From Hyphomicrobiales bacterium (GTDB taxonomy: Bacteria; Pseudomonadota; Alphaproteobacteria; Rhizobiales; Xanthobacteraceae), in assembly GCA_021730825.1 (NCBI GenBank), contig JAKFYO010000276.1, positions 1 through 15,340 of the forward strand: a stretch of DNA of 15,340 bases, read 5' to 3'. The notes under the pieces were generated by a model. That model saw only the letters and a list, made by a program, of their open reading frames with translations, was not told where the DNA came from and did no database searches. A program made the translations under genes and the position numbers. Positions 1-6,133 of this stretch are shown here, piece after piece (the first letter of the stretch is position 1; each line of letters opens with the position of its first letter).

Positions 1-338
1 AAGAAGCCGCTGTCTGTTTGCGATTGTTATCGGGCCGCACGCATCGCGTTTATTCAGGGGTTTGTCTGGTCACGCCAAAGAACGCGATCAAGACGCGGCT
101 CGTGGAAACGCGCGTGCGCTTCAAGCGGCTTTCATCGGAGGAAATGGACGCCTATCTCGCGACTGCCGAATGGCGCGGGAAGGCGGGCGGGTATGCAGTT
201 CAGGGACTTGCGGCGAGTTTCGTCGAGAATCTCTCAGGCTCCTATCCGAATGTCGTCGGAATGCCGCTTTTCGAAACAGCAAACCTGCTCGCGGGTGCCG
301 GCTTCCCAATTCATTCCAGTTGGAAGAAGGCGGAATAA
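1..338 (+). CDS. maf: Maf family nucleotide pyrophosphatase, C-terminal part (5' end outside window)
   Basis: Maf proteins are cytoplasmic nucleoside triphosphate pyrophosphatases (house-cleaning of dTTP/UTP and modified nucleotides), historically called septum formation inhibitors. The frame is open from base 3, so the gene starts upstream and only about 111 C-terminal residues are visible. Two family blocks can be read: [16 protein letters not shown] near the left edge, and [13 protein letters not shown] followed by [14 protein letters not shown]. The [10 protein letters not shown] block resembles the YhdE (dTTP/UTPase) branch more than the YceF (m7GTP) branch. An in-frame TTG at 18 is not a real start because it lies inside the conserved region. 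The TAA stop at 336-338 directly abuts the ATG of the next gene, with a GAAGAAGG ribosome-binding site inside the maf end, so the two are probably co-translated. The family call is secure; the exact nucleotide specificity is inference. Confidence 0.93.
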   Translation, partial: EAAVCLRLLSGRTHRVYSGVCLVTPKNAIKTRLVETRVRFKRLSSEEMDAYLATAEWRGKAGGYAVQGLAASFVENLSGSYPNVVGMPLFETANLLAGAGFPIHSSWKKAE

Positions 339-1865
339 ATGAATCTCGCGCATTGGCTCTCCCGCGCCGGACGCGCAATCCCCGATGCACCGGCAATCGG
401 CTTCGGCACGAAGACGGTCTACGATTATCGCGCACTTTCTCTGCGCGCGGCGAAGCTCGCGGGTGGTCTTCTGGCACTCGGTTTGAAGCCCGGCGCCCGC
501 GTAGCGATTATTTCGAAAAACCAGCCCGACTATGTCGCGATCATGTTCGGCATCATGCACGCGGGCCTTTCCGGGGTGCCCGCGAATGCGAAACTGCATG
601 GCGCGGAGCTTGGATATATTCTCGAGCATTCCGGCGCACGGGTCTGTTTCGTTTCCGAAGACATGGAAGCGGAAGTAGCAAGCCACGCGCCAAAGTCGCT
701 CGAGCGAATGATCCGCATCAAGGGTGCCGACTACGAGCGGCTACTTGCCGCCGATGCCGTCCCGGTCGCGGAAGTGAGCGGCGACCATCTCGCCTGGCTT
801 TTTTATACGTCCGGCACGACCGGCCGCCCGAAAGGCGCGATGCTGACGCACACCAATCTCAACTGGGCCGCGCATGCATATCTAAGCGAGGTCGACGAGA
901 CCAACACCGGCGATCCGATTTTGCATGCGGCACCGATGAGTCACGGCTCCGGCATGTACATCATGCCGCATATCGCGAAAGGCGGCGTGAATGTCGTGCC
1001 GGAGTCGGGCTCGTTCGACCCGCAGGAAATTTTCACGCTCATCGGCAAGTGGCCGCGCGTCTCGATGTTCGCGGCACCCACCATGATAAAGCGGCTCGTG
1101 GACTATAACGCTGACTGTAATGTCGAAAATATCCGCACCTTCGTCTGGGGCGGCGCGCCGATGTATGTCGAGGACGTGCGCCGCGCGCTCGAACGCTTCG
1201 GCCCGCGTCTCGCGCAAATTTATGGGCAAGGCGAAAGCCCGATGACGATCACCAAGCTCTCCAAGCGCGAGGTCGCGGATAGTTCGCATCCGCGCTGGCT
1301 GGAGCGCATCGGCTCCGCCGGCACTCCTTATTCCTGTCTCGAGGTGCGTGCCGGCGACGCGAATGACAATTCGCTACCAGCGGGCGAAATCGGCGAAATC
1401 CTCTGCCGCGGCGACATCGTAATGCAGGGTTACTGGAAGAACGAAGAAGCGAGCGCGAAGACGCTGGCAAACGGTTGGCTTCATACCGGCGACGTCGGTG
1501 CCTTCGATGAAGACGGCTATCTCACGCTGAAAGATCGCTCCAAGGACCTCATTATTTCCGGTGGCAGCAATATCTATCCGCGCGAGGTCGAGGAGATTTT
1601 GCTGAAGCACGAAGGAGTGCGCGAGGTTTCCGTGATCGGCCGCCCAGATGCCGAGTGGGGCGAAGTTGTCGTCGCTTATGTCGTCGGCGACGCTGGCGAG
1701 AAGGAGCTGGACGAATTATGCCTTTCCAATATCGCACGCTTCAAGCGCCCGAAGCAGTATGTCTTTGTAGATGCGCTTCCCAAAAACAATTACGGAAAAA
1801 TTCTGAAGACCGAGCTGCGCGAACGCGACGCGATGGGAAAGAAGAAGGGAAAGCAAAATGGCTGA
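339..1865 (+). CDS. AMP-forming acyl-CoA synthetase (acid-CoA ligase)
   Basis: This is a member of the adenylate-forming (ANL) superfamily that activates a carboxylic acid to its acyl-CoA through an acyl-AMP. At 508 aa it is full length for the family. Visible motifs are the ATP-binding loop YTSGTTGRPKG at about residues 156-166, the GWLHTGD block at about 379-385, the hinge region DRSKDLIISGGSNIYP at about 398-413 (linking the large and small domains), and the catalytic lysine K487 in NNYGKILKTEL. No signal peptide or membrane segment is seen, so it is cytoplasmic. The start ATG is immediately after the maf stop and has a good Shine-Dalgarno GAAGAAGG at 323-330. The last 8 nt overlap the following SDR gene, implying coupled expression. 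The acid substrate cannot be read from sequence: medium/long-chain fatty acid, branched or aryl acid are all possible. The class is certain, the substrate unknown. Confidence 0.93.
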   Translation: MNLAHWLSRAGRAIPDAPAIGFGTKTVYDYRALSLRAAKLAGGLLALGLKPGARVAIISKNQPDYVAIMFGIMHAGLSGVPANAKLHGAELGYILEHSGARVCFVSEDMEAEVASHAPKSLERMIRIKGADYERLLAADAVPVAEVSGDHLAWLFYTSGTTGRPKGAMLTHTNLNWAAHAYLSEVDETNTGDPILHAAPMSHGSGMYIMPHIAKGGVNVVPESGSFDPQEIFTLIGKWPRVSMFAAPTMIKRLVDYNADCNVENIRTFVWGGAPMYVEDVRRALERFGPRLAQIYGQGESPMTITKLSKREVADSSHPRWLERIGSAGTPYSCLEVRAGDANDNSLPAGEIGEILCRGDIVMQGYWKNEEASAKTLANGWLHTGDVGAFDEDGYLTLKDRSKDLIISGGSNIYPREVEEILLKHEGVREVSVIGRPDAEWGEVVVAYVVGDAGEKELDELCLSNIARFKRPKQYVFVDALPKNNYGKILKTELRERDAMGKKKGKQNG

Positions 1866-2664
1866 CCGTCTCAAAGATAAAGTCGCGCTTGTCGTCGGCG
1901 CCGGTTCTTCCGGTCCGGGCTGGGGCAACGGCAAGGCGACCGCGGTCGCTTTCGCGCGCGAAGGTGCGAAAGTCGCCTGCGCCGATCATCGCCTGGAGGC
2001 GGCGCAGGAAACGGTCGATCTGATCGAGAAGGAAGGCGGCGACGCGATTGCGATCAAAGCCGACGTCTTAAAAAGCGACGAGATCGCGAAAATGGTCAAT
2101 GCGGCCGCCGAATTTTTCGGCCGCATCGACATCCTCGACTACAACGTTGGCCTTGCCGAAGTCGGCGGCGTCGTCGAAATCTCCGAAGCCGAGTGGGACC
2201 GCATCTTCGCAGTCAACCTCAAGGGCGCGATGCTCTCGATGAAGCATGTGATCCCGCTGATGGAGAAGCAGGGCGGCGGTTCGATCGTGAACATCTCTTC
2301 GATCGCGGGCATCCGCTACACCGGCGTCGATTATCCGACCTATTATGCGACCAAAGCTGCGCTCAACCACCTGACGCGCGCGACCGCCGCGCAATATGCG
2401 AAGAAGAATATCCGCGTGAATGCGATCCTGCCGGGCTTGATGAAAACGCCGATGGTCGAGCATTCCCCGCAACTCAAGGCCGCTTACGGCAAAGGCGATG
2501 TCGAAAAGATGTGGGCCGCGCGTGCCGCGCAAGTGCCGATGGGGAAGATGGGCGATGCCTGGGATGTAGCGAACGCCGCGGTGTTTCTGGCTTCCGACGA
2601 AAGCCGCTACATCACCGGCATTGAGTTGGTCGTCGATGGCGGGGTCACGTTGAAATATGCCTGA
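1858..2664 (+). CDS. Short-chain dehydrogenase/reductase (SDR) family oxidoreductase
   Basis: This 268-aa NAD(P)-dependent oxidoreductase is of classical SDR length. Its Rossmann nucleotide-binding loop is extended: [14 protein letters not shown] at residues 14-27, instead of the compact TGxxxGxG. The usual NNAG motif is replaced by YNVG at residues 95-98. The catalytic set is intact: Ser148 in NISS, Tyr162 and Lys166 in YYATK (YxxxK). The C-terminal block [14 protein letters not shown] is typical of classical SDRs. The ATG lies 8 nt before the ligase stop, with an AAGAAGGG ribosome site just upstream. The gene in turn overlaps yacG by 8 nt. Such SDRs act on hydroxyl/keto groups, and beside an acyl-CoA ligase a 3-hydroxyacyl-CoA or side-chain alcohol substrate is plausible, but that is inference. 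It is not a FabG by motif, so I give no symbol. Confidence 0.93.
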   Translation: MADRLKDKVALVVGAGSSGPGWGNGKATAVAFAREGAKVACADHRLEAAQETVDLIEKEGGDAIAIKADVLKSDEIAKMVNAAAEFFGRIDILDYNVGLAEVGGVVEISEAEWDRIFAVNLKGAMLSMKHVIPLMEKQGGGSIVNISSIAGIRYTGVDYPTYYATKAALNHLTRATAAQYAKKNIRVNAILPGLMKTPMVEHSPQLKAAYGKGDVEKMWAARAAQVPMGKMGDAWDVANAAVFLASDESRYITGIELVVDGGVTLKYA

Positions 2665-2896
2665 GAACGGTAACGGTCACGCGCGGAAAGTAGGCGCAAA
2701 CGGGCTCTGCCCGATCTGCGGGAAAATTACGTCCGAGAAGTTCCGGCCGTTCTGCTCGAAGCGCTGCGCGGACATCGATCTGCACCGCTGGCTTTCCGGG
2801 TCTTATGTGATTCCGGGCAGCGAGGATTCGGATGAGGACGGCGCGGAAAGCGCCGGGGAGTCCGCCGCCAAGCCCCGGAAAGATGAAGAGAATTAG
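2657..2896 (+). CDS. yacG: DNA gyrase inhibitor YacG (zinc-binding)
   Basis: YacG is a small zinc protein that binds GyrB and inhibits gyrase. The 79-aa product has the diagnostic CPIC (Cys18, Cys21) and CSKRC (Cys33, Cys37) zinc ligands, followed by [17 protein letters not shown], which is the family signature. Family members are usually about 60-70 residues; this one has a short N-terminal lead and an acidic, Glu/Asp-rich tail ([14 protein letters not shown]) before a basic end. The tail is probably flexible. The start ATG at 2657 overlaps the SDR stop by 8 nt, so the gene is the last of a coupled four-gene run. It lies about 95 nt upstream of tRNA-Phe, the usual alphaproteobacterial arrangement. 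The identity is very secure; whether the first or a later start is used is slightly open, since no strong ribosome site is seen (only GGCGGGG upstream). Confidence 0.95.
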   Translation: MPENGNGHARKVGANGLCPICGKITSEKFRPFCSKRCADIDLHRWLSGSYVIPGSEDSDEDGAESAGESAAKPRKDEEN

Positions 2897-2921
2897 CGCT
2901 TTGGTGCCGTCAACTGGCTGC

Positions 2922-2951
2922 TGGACAAGCCGCAACCCGAGACATTATAAC
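2922..2951 (+). promoter_or_regulatory. Candidate sigma-70 promoter for tRNA-Phe
   Basis: A TGGACA box (2922-2927) and a TATAAC box (2946-2951) are separated by 18 nt. Each matches the housekeeping consensus at 5 of 6 positions. The bases after the -10 are very GC-rich (CGCGCGGC), the discriminator type associated with growth-rate or stringent control of stable RNA genes. The expected start would fall about 30 nt before the tRNA. Read by eye, not tested. Confidence 0.45.
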
Positions 2952-2991
2952 CGCGCGGCTTTCGGCAGGGCTCATCGCCCTCTCGCGAGAT

Positions 2992-3067
2992 GCCCAGGTA
3001 GCTCAGTTGGTAGAGCATGCGATTGAAAATCGCAGTGTCGCTGGTTCGATTCCGGCCCTGGGCACCA
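2992..3067 (+). tRNA. tRNA-Phe (anticodon GAA), CCA encoded
   Basis: A complete 76-nt cloverleaf can be folded by hand. The acceptor stem is GCCCAGG (2992-2998) with CCTGGGC (3057-3063). The D arm is GCTC/GAGC. The anticodon stem is TGCGA (3018-3022) with TCGCA (3030-3034), around loop TTGAAAA with anticodon GAA at 3025-3027. The T arm is GCTGG/CCGGC with loop TTCGATT. The discriminator A is at 3064 and the genome-encoded CCA at 3065-3067. It decodes UUU and UUC. Six T residues follow directly (3068-3073) and may help end transcription. The yacG-tRNA-Phe order fits alphaproteobacterial chromosomes. Confidence 0.98.
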
Positions 3068-3360
3068 TTTTTTCATCACTCGAAAATTTACACGACAGGC
3101 ACGCGTATATTTTATAACGCGCGCGCGATTGCCGCTTTCCGCAGCGCGGAAAGTGCTTGACGCCACACCGAAATACCCGTGTTCTACGCCCAATAAGAAC
3201 AAGATTTGCGAGTGGTTCGCGGGAAACGGTGTATCGCCCTTCCGCATTTCTCTCGGATAAAACAAGTTTTCGGCGGACGATCTGCGGAAGACGCGCGGAA
3301 AATCGGCTGGAGCTTCGCAGGGGCGGAACGTAAGTAGAGTGCAGGGTGGGTTGGCGGCGT
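3068..3360 (+). other. Non-coding gap and probable leader of the liv operon
   Basis: I find no credible gene in these 293 bases. From left to right it holds: a T6 run after the tRNA; an AT-rich island with TATATT/TATAAC (3106-3118) followed by an alternating CG run; a perfect hairpin at 3135-3153; a CTTGAC box at 3156-3161 with no convincing -10 partner 16-18 nt on (GTGTTC or TGTTCT); and a pair of complementary arms, CTTCCGCA at 3239-3246 and TGCGGAAG at 3283-3290. A further GCGGAAAA copy at 3295-3302 could compete for pairing. The promoter of the transporter operon should lie here, but I cannot fix it. Confidence 0.5.
3135..3153 (+). other. Perfect 8-bp hairpin downstream of tRNA-Phe
   Basis: CTTTCCGC (3135-3142) and GCGGAAAG (3146-3153) pair perfectly around a 3-nt AGC loop. 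No T-run follows on the + strand, so it is not a classical intrinsic terminator there. It sits directly before the CTTGAC box at 3156. It could be a 3'-end structure of the tRNA transcript or a DNA inverted repeat. Confidence 0.5.
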
Positions 3361-4116
3361 ATGAGTGACAAGTACGTACTCGAAACGGAAAATCTCACAA
3401 AAGAATTCGCGGGCTTCGTCGCCGTCAGCGACGTCAATCTCAAAGTAGAGCGCGGCACGATTCACGCGCTGATCGGTCCGAACGGTGCGGGCAAGACGAC
3501 CTGTTTCAATTTGCTCACCAAGTTTTTGACGCCGACGCGCGGCACCATCAAATATAAAGGCCAGGACATCACCCAGATGAAGCCGGCGGATATTGCGCGG
3601 CTTGGTGTTGTGCGCTCCTTCCAGATCTCCGCGGTGTTTCCGCACCTCACGGTGCTTGAAAACGTCCGCATCGCGCTTCAGCGCAAGCGCGGCGGCTCGT
3701 TCGATTTCTGGCGGCCGGCGTCGGTGCTCAATGTTTACAATGAACGTGCAAAATCTCTGGTCAACGATGTCGGTCTTTCCGCGTTCGAAAATACGCTCGC
3801 GGTCGAATTGCCATATGGCCGCAAGCGCGCGCTTGAGATCGCGACCACGCTCGCGCTCGACCCGGAAATGCTGCTCCTTGATGAACCAACCGCCGGTATG
3901 GGCCATGAAGACATCGACCGCATTGCTGCCCTGATCAAAACGGTCGCGGTCAACCGCACCGTTTTGATGGTCGAGCACAACCTGAGCGTTGTCTCGAACT
4001 TGTCGAACAAGATCACGGTGCTGACGCGCGGCAAGGTACTTGCCGAAGGCGACTACAAAACCGTTTCCGAAAATCCACAGGTACGTGAAGCCTATATGGG
4101 GACCGGCCATGCTTGA
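3361..4116 (+). CDS. livG: Branched-chain/aromatic-acid type ABC transporter ATPase, LivG-like
   Basis: One of two cytoplasmic ATPases that power a hydrophobic amino acid (HAAT) family importer. From the ATG at 3361 the protein has 251 aa. Motifs: Walker A GPNGAGKTT at 39-47; the signature loop reads LPYGRKR at 150-156, not LSGGQ, as is usual in LivG relatives (LxYGxxR); Walker B MLLLDEPTAGM at 170-180 with D174/E175; H-loop His206 in VEHN. An in-frame GTG at 3346 would add five residues. I prefer the ATG because the family conserves the segment starting near VLETENLTKEF. The GGGTGGG upstream is a poor ribosome site for either start. Its end overlaps livF by 8 nt. It is the first gene of the five-gene transporter set. 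The real substrate of the importer is not readable from this subunit. Confidence 0.93.
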   Translation: MSDKYVLETENLTKEFAGFVAVSDVNLKVERGTIHALIGPNGAGKTTCFNLLTKFLTPTRGTIKYKGQDITQMKPADIARLGVVRSFQISAVFPHLTVLENVRIALQRKRGGSFDFWRPASVLNVYNERAKSLVNDVGLSAFENTLAVELPYGRKRALEIATTLALDPEMLLLDEPTAGMGHEDIDRIAALIKTVAVNRTVLMVEHNLSVVSNLSNKITVLTRGKVLAEGDYKTVSENPQVREAYMGTGHA

Positions 4117-4825
4117 CCGTACTTCCGGTCCGCTTCTCGAAATCAAGGACCTGAACGCCTGGTATGGCGAGTCGCACATTCTTCATGGCGCGACCTTTAA
4201 CGTGCAGGCCGGCGAAGTTGTCACGCTGCTCGGCCGCAACGGCGCCGGCAAAACGACGACGATGAAATCGATCATGGGCATTGTCGGCAAGCGTACCGGC
4301 TCGGTAAAATTCGAAGGCCGGGAACTCGTCAATCTCGCCTCCGATACGATTGCCCGCGCCGGCATTGCATTTTGCCCGGAAGAGCGCGGCATCTTCGCGT
4401 CGCTGGATGTCGAAGAGAATTTGATGCTGCCGCCGCAGGTGCGGCCGGGCGGACTATCGCGCGAGCAGATTTTCGAACTGTTTCCGAATTTGCGGGAACG
4501 GCTGAAAAGCCAGGGCACGAAGCTTTCCGGCGGCGAACAGCAGATGCTTGCAATCGGTCGAATCTTGCGCACCGGCGCTCGGCTTCTTCTTCTTGACGAG
4601 CCCACCGAGGGTCTCGCGCCTGTCATCATTCAGCAAATCGGTAATACGATCCGCAAGTTGAAAGAGCAGGGCTTCACTATTCTGCTCGTCGAACAGAATT
4701 TCCGCTTCGCATCCACCGTCGCGGACCGTTACTACATCATGGAACACGGGAAGATCGTGGAACAGTTCGCCAATTCCGAGCTGAGCAAGAAACTGGACAC
4801 TCTGCACGAGTATCTGGGTGTTTAA
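4109..4825 (+). CDS. livF: Branched-chain/aromatic-acid type ABC transporter ATPase, LivF-like
   Basis: The second ATPase of the importer, 238 aa from the ATG at 4109. This start overlaps the livG stop by 8 nt and places the family's conserved LLEIKDLNAWYG near the N-terminus. The reading frame is open further upstream, but that part runs over livG in another frame and is not LivF-like. Motifs: Walker A GRNGAGKTT at 42-50; an intact LSGGEQQ signature at 139-145; Walker B LLLLDEPTEGL with D163/E164; and VEQNFRFA carrying Gln where many ABC ATPases have the H-loop His, which is usual for LivF. It should pair with LivG under the LivH/LivM membrane domains. A 43-nt gap separates it from the binding-protein gene, which has its own strong ribosome site. 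Confidence 0.94.
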   Translation: MLDRTSGPLLEIKDLNAWYGESHILHGATFNVQAGEVVTLLGRNGAGKTTTMKSIMGIVGKRTGSVKFEGRELVNLASDTIARAGIAFCPEERGIFASLDVEENLMLPPQVRPGGLSREQIFELFPNLRERLKSQGTKLSGGEQQMLAIGRILRTGARLLLLDEPTEGLAPVIIQQIGNTIRKLKEQGFTILLVEQNFRFASTVADRYYIMEHGKIVEQFANSELSKKLDTLHEYLGV

Positions 4826-4854
4826 GGCAGCCGCCGAAAATGGCGTCTGATAAC

Positions 4855-4860
4855 GGGAGG
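4855..4860 (+). promoter_or_regulatory. Strong ribosome-binding site of the livK-like gene
   Basis: GGGAGG followed by an 8-nt spacer precedes the ATG at 4869. It is the best Shine-Dalgarno sequence in the operon, consistent with a binding protein needed in excess over the membrane subunits. Confidence 0.7.
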
Positions 4861-4868
4861 ACAAGAGA

Positions 4869-6071
4869 ATGAAACTGCTACGAACTGCAATTCTGTCGGC
4901 GGCAATGGTATCCGCCGGCGCTGCTTACGGGCAGCAGACGGTCAAGATCGGTGTGTTGAACGACATGGCCGGCACTTACGCCGACCTTGCCGGTCCAGGC
5001 TCCGTGATTGCGGCGCGCATGGCGATCGAAGACCTTGGCGATCTCACCAAGGGCTGGAAGTTCGAAGTCGTCGGCGCCGATCACCAGAACAAGCCGGACA
5101 TCGGCTCCAACGTCGTCCGCCAGTGGATCGACGTCGATAAAGTAGATGTAATCGTCGACGTGCCGACCTCGTCGGTCGCGCTTGCGGTGAACGAAATCGT
5201 AAAAGAAAAGAACAAGGCATTTCTCGTCTCCGGCGCCGCAGCGTCCGATCTCACCGGTCCGCGCTGCTCGCCGAACACCGTGCACTGGACCTATGACACC
5301 TGGGCGCTCGCGAACGGCACCGGCAATGCGATCGTGAAGACCGGTGGCGATAGCTGGTTTTTCCTCACTGCCGACTACGCCTTCGGTCATGCGCTCGAGC
5401 GTGACACGATGGCCGTTGTTAACAAGAACGGCGGTAAGGTTGTCGGTTCGGTGCGTCATCCGTTCCCGGGTCAGGACTTCTCTTCGTTCCTGCTGCAGGC
5501 GCAGGCTTCGAAGGCGAAGATCATCGGCCTCGCCAATGCAGGCGCCGACACCACGAACGCGATCAAGCAGGCCGCCGAATTCGGTATCACGCAGAAGGGC
5601 CAGAACCTCGCGGGTCTTCTTGTGTTCCTGACCGACATTCACGGCCTCGGTCTGAAGACGGCGCAGGGCCTGATCTTCACGGAAGCCTGGTACTGGGACA
5701 TGAATGACGCGAACCGGGCATTTGCGAAGCGTTTCGCAGCCGCCAATCGCGGCGTTCATCCGAGCATGGTCCATGCCGGGGTCTATTCTTCGGTGCAGCA
5801 CTACGTGAAGTCGGTCATCGCGCTGAAGAGCGCGACGGACGGCAAGGCGGTCATCGATCACATGAAGGCGAACAAGACCAAGGACGCGCTCTTCGGTGAA
5901 GGCGAAATCCGCAAGGACGGCCGTAAGATTCATCCGATGTATCTCTTCGAAGTGAAGAAGCCGGAAGAGTCGAAGGGTCCGTGGGACTACTACAAGCTCC
6001 GCGCGACTATTCCAGCAAACGAAGCCTTCCGTCCGCTCGCCGACGGCAAGTGCCCGCTCGTCAGCGGCTAA
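4869..6071 (+). CDS. livK: Periplasmic substrate-binding protein of the Liv-type ABC transporter
   Basis: A 400-aa type I periplasmic binding protein of the Leu/Ile/Val-binding superfamily. A signal peptide is clear: basic MKLLR, a hydrophobic stretch to about residue 20, and probable cleavage near AYG/QQT at about 21-22. The mature protein opens with VKIGVLNDMAGTYAD, the typical first beta-strand and ligand loop. Further blocks such as TADYAFGHALERDT and the GANA-like ANAGADTTNAIKQA are typical of the two-lobe fold. It contains an internal Cys in GPRCSPNT. The E. coli proteins LivK/LivJ are about 345-350 aa mature, so this one is longer. It resembles the many rhizobial/Rhodopseudomonas-type binding proteins for aromatic acids, amides or amino acids. 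The ligand is therefore uncertain; the adjoining beta-ketoadipate genes favour an aromatic or dicarboxylic acid, as inference. A perfect hairpin follows the stop. Confidence 0.92.
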   Translation: MKLLRTAILSAAMVSAGAAYGQQTVKIGVLNDMAGTYADLAGPGSVIAARMAIEDLGDLTKGWKFEVVGADHQNKPDIGSNVVRQWIDVDKVDVIVDVPTSSVALAVNEIVKEKNKAFLVSGAAASDLTGPRCSPNTVHWTYDTWALANGTGNAIVKTGGDSWFFLTADYAFGHALERDTMAVVNKNGGKVVGSVRHPFPGQDFSSFLLQAQASKAKIIGLANAGADTTNAIKQAAEFGITQKGQNLAGLLVFLTDIHGLGLKTAQGLIFTEAWYWDMNDANRAFAKRFAAANRGVHPSMVHAGVYSSVQHYVKSVIALKSATDGKAVIDHMKANKTKDALFGEGEIRKDGRKIHPMYLFEVKKPEESKGPWDYYKLRATIPANEAFRPLADGKCPLVSG

Positions 6072-6085
6072 CGAAAAACTACGGC

Positions 6086-6116
6086 TGAGGAGCGGGCGCC
6101 AAACGCCCGCTCCTCA
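6086..6116 (+). other. Perfect 13-bp intercistronic hairpin between livK and livH
   Basis: TGAGGAGCGGGCG (6086-6098) pairs without a mismatch with CGCCCGCTCCTCA (6104-6116) around a CCAAA loop, 14 nt after the livK stop. No T-run follows, so full termination is unlikely. Such stems after binding-protein genes in ABC operons are known to protect the upstream mRNA from 3' exonucleases or to cause partial termination, giving more binding protein than permease. The stem is seen directly; its role is inferred. Confidence 0.85.
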
Positions 6117-6133
6117 ATCGATCTGGGGGACCG

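Noticed and set aside
62..1108. A 348-codon + strand frame overlapping maf and the acyl-CoA ligase
   Set aside because: It is out of frame with both real genes, Arg-rich and without any domain, so a shadow.
2992..3067. tRNA-Phe as an integration site for a mobile island
   Set aside because: No integrase, no direct repeat of the tRNA 3' end and no shift in gene type is seen downstream; the following genes are ordinary transporter genes.
3117..3127. Alternating CG run as a Z-DNA element
   Set aside because: Only about 10 bases long in a GC-rich genome; not enough to support a functional claim.
3150..3162. CTTGAC at 3156 as a definite liv promoter
   Set aside because: The -35 box is perfect for the alphaproteobacterial consensus, but no acceptable -10 lies 16-18 nt away, so it is only mentioned and not called.
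3346..3360. GTG at 3346 as the start of livG
   Set aside because: It adds MGWRR with no family similarity; the ATG at 3361 fits the usual N-terminus. The ribosome site does not settle it, so a small doubt remains.
3808..3828. Degenerate LPYGRKR signature of LivG as loss of function
   Set aside because: LivG homologues normally carry LxYGxxR here, and Walker A, Walker B and the H-loop are intact.
3184..4179. A 331-codon open frame on the minus strand over livG
   Set aside because: It is antisense to a gene with intact Walker motifs; long reverse frames are expected in GC-rich coding DNA. Its translation has no recognisable domain and is rich in Arg/His/Asp, the usual shadow composition. The same applies to the long reverse frames at 4878-5933, 6954-7811, 8161-8994, 9506-10477, 11495-12451 and 13733-14752.
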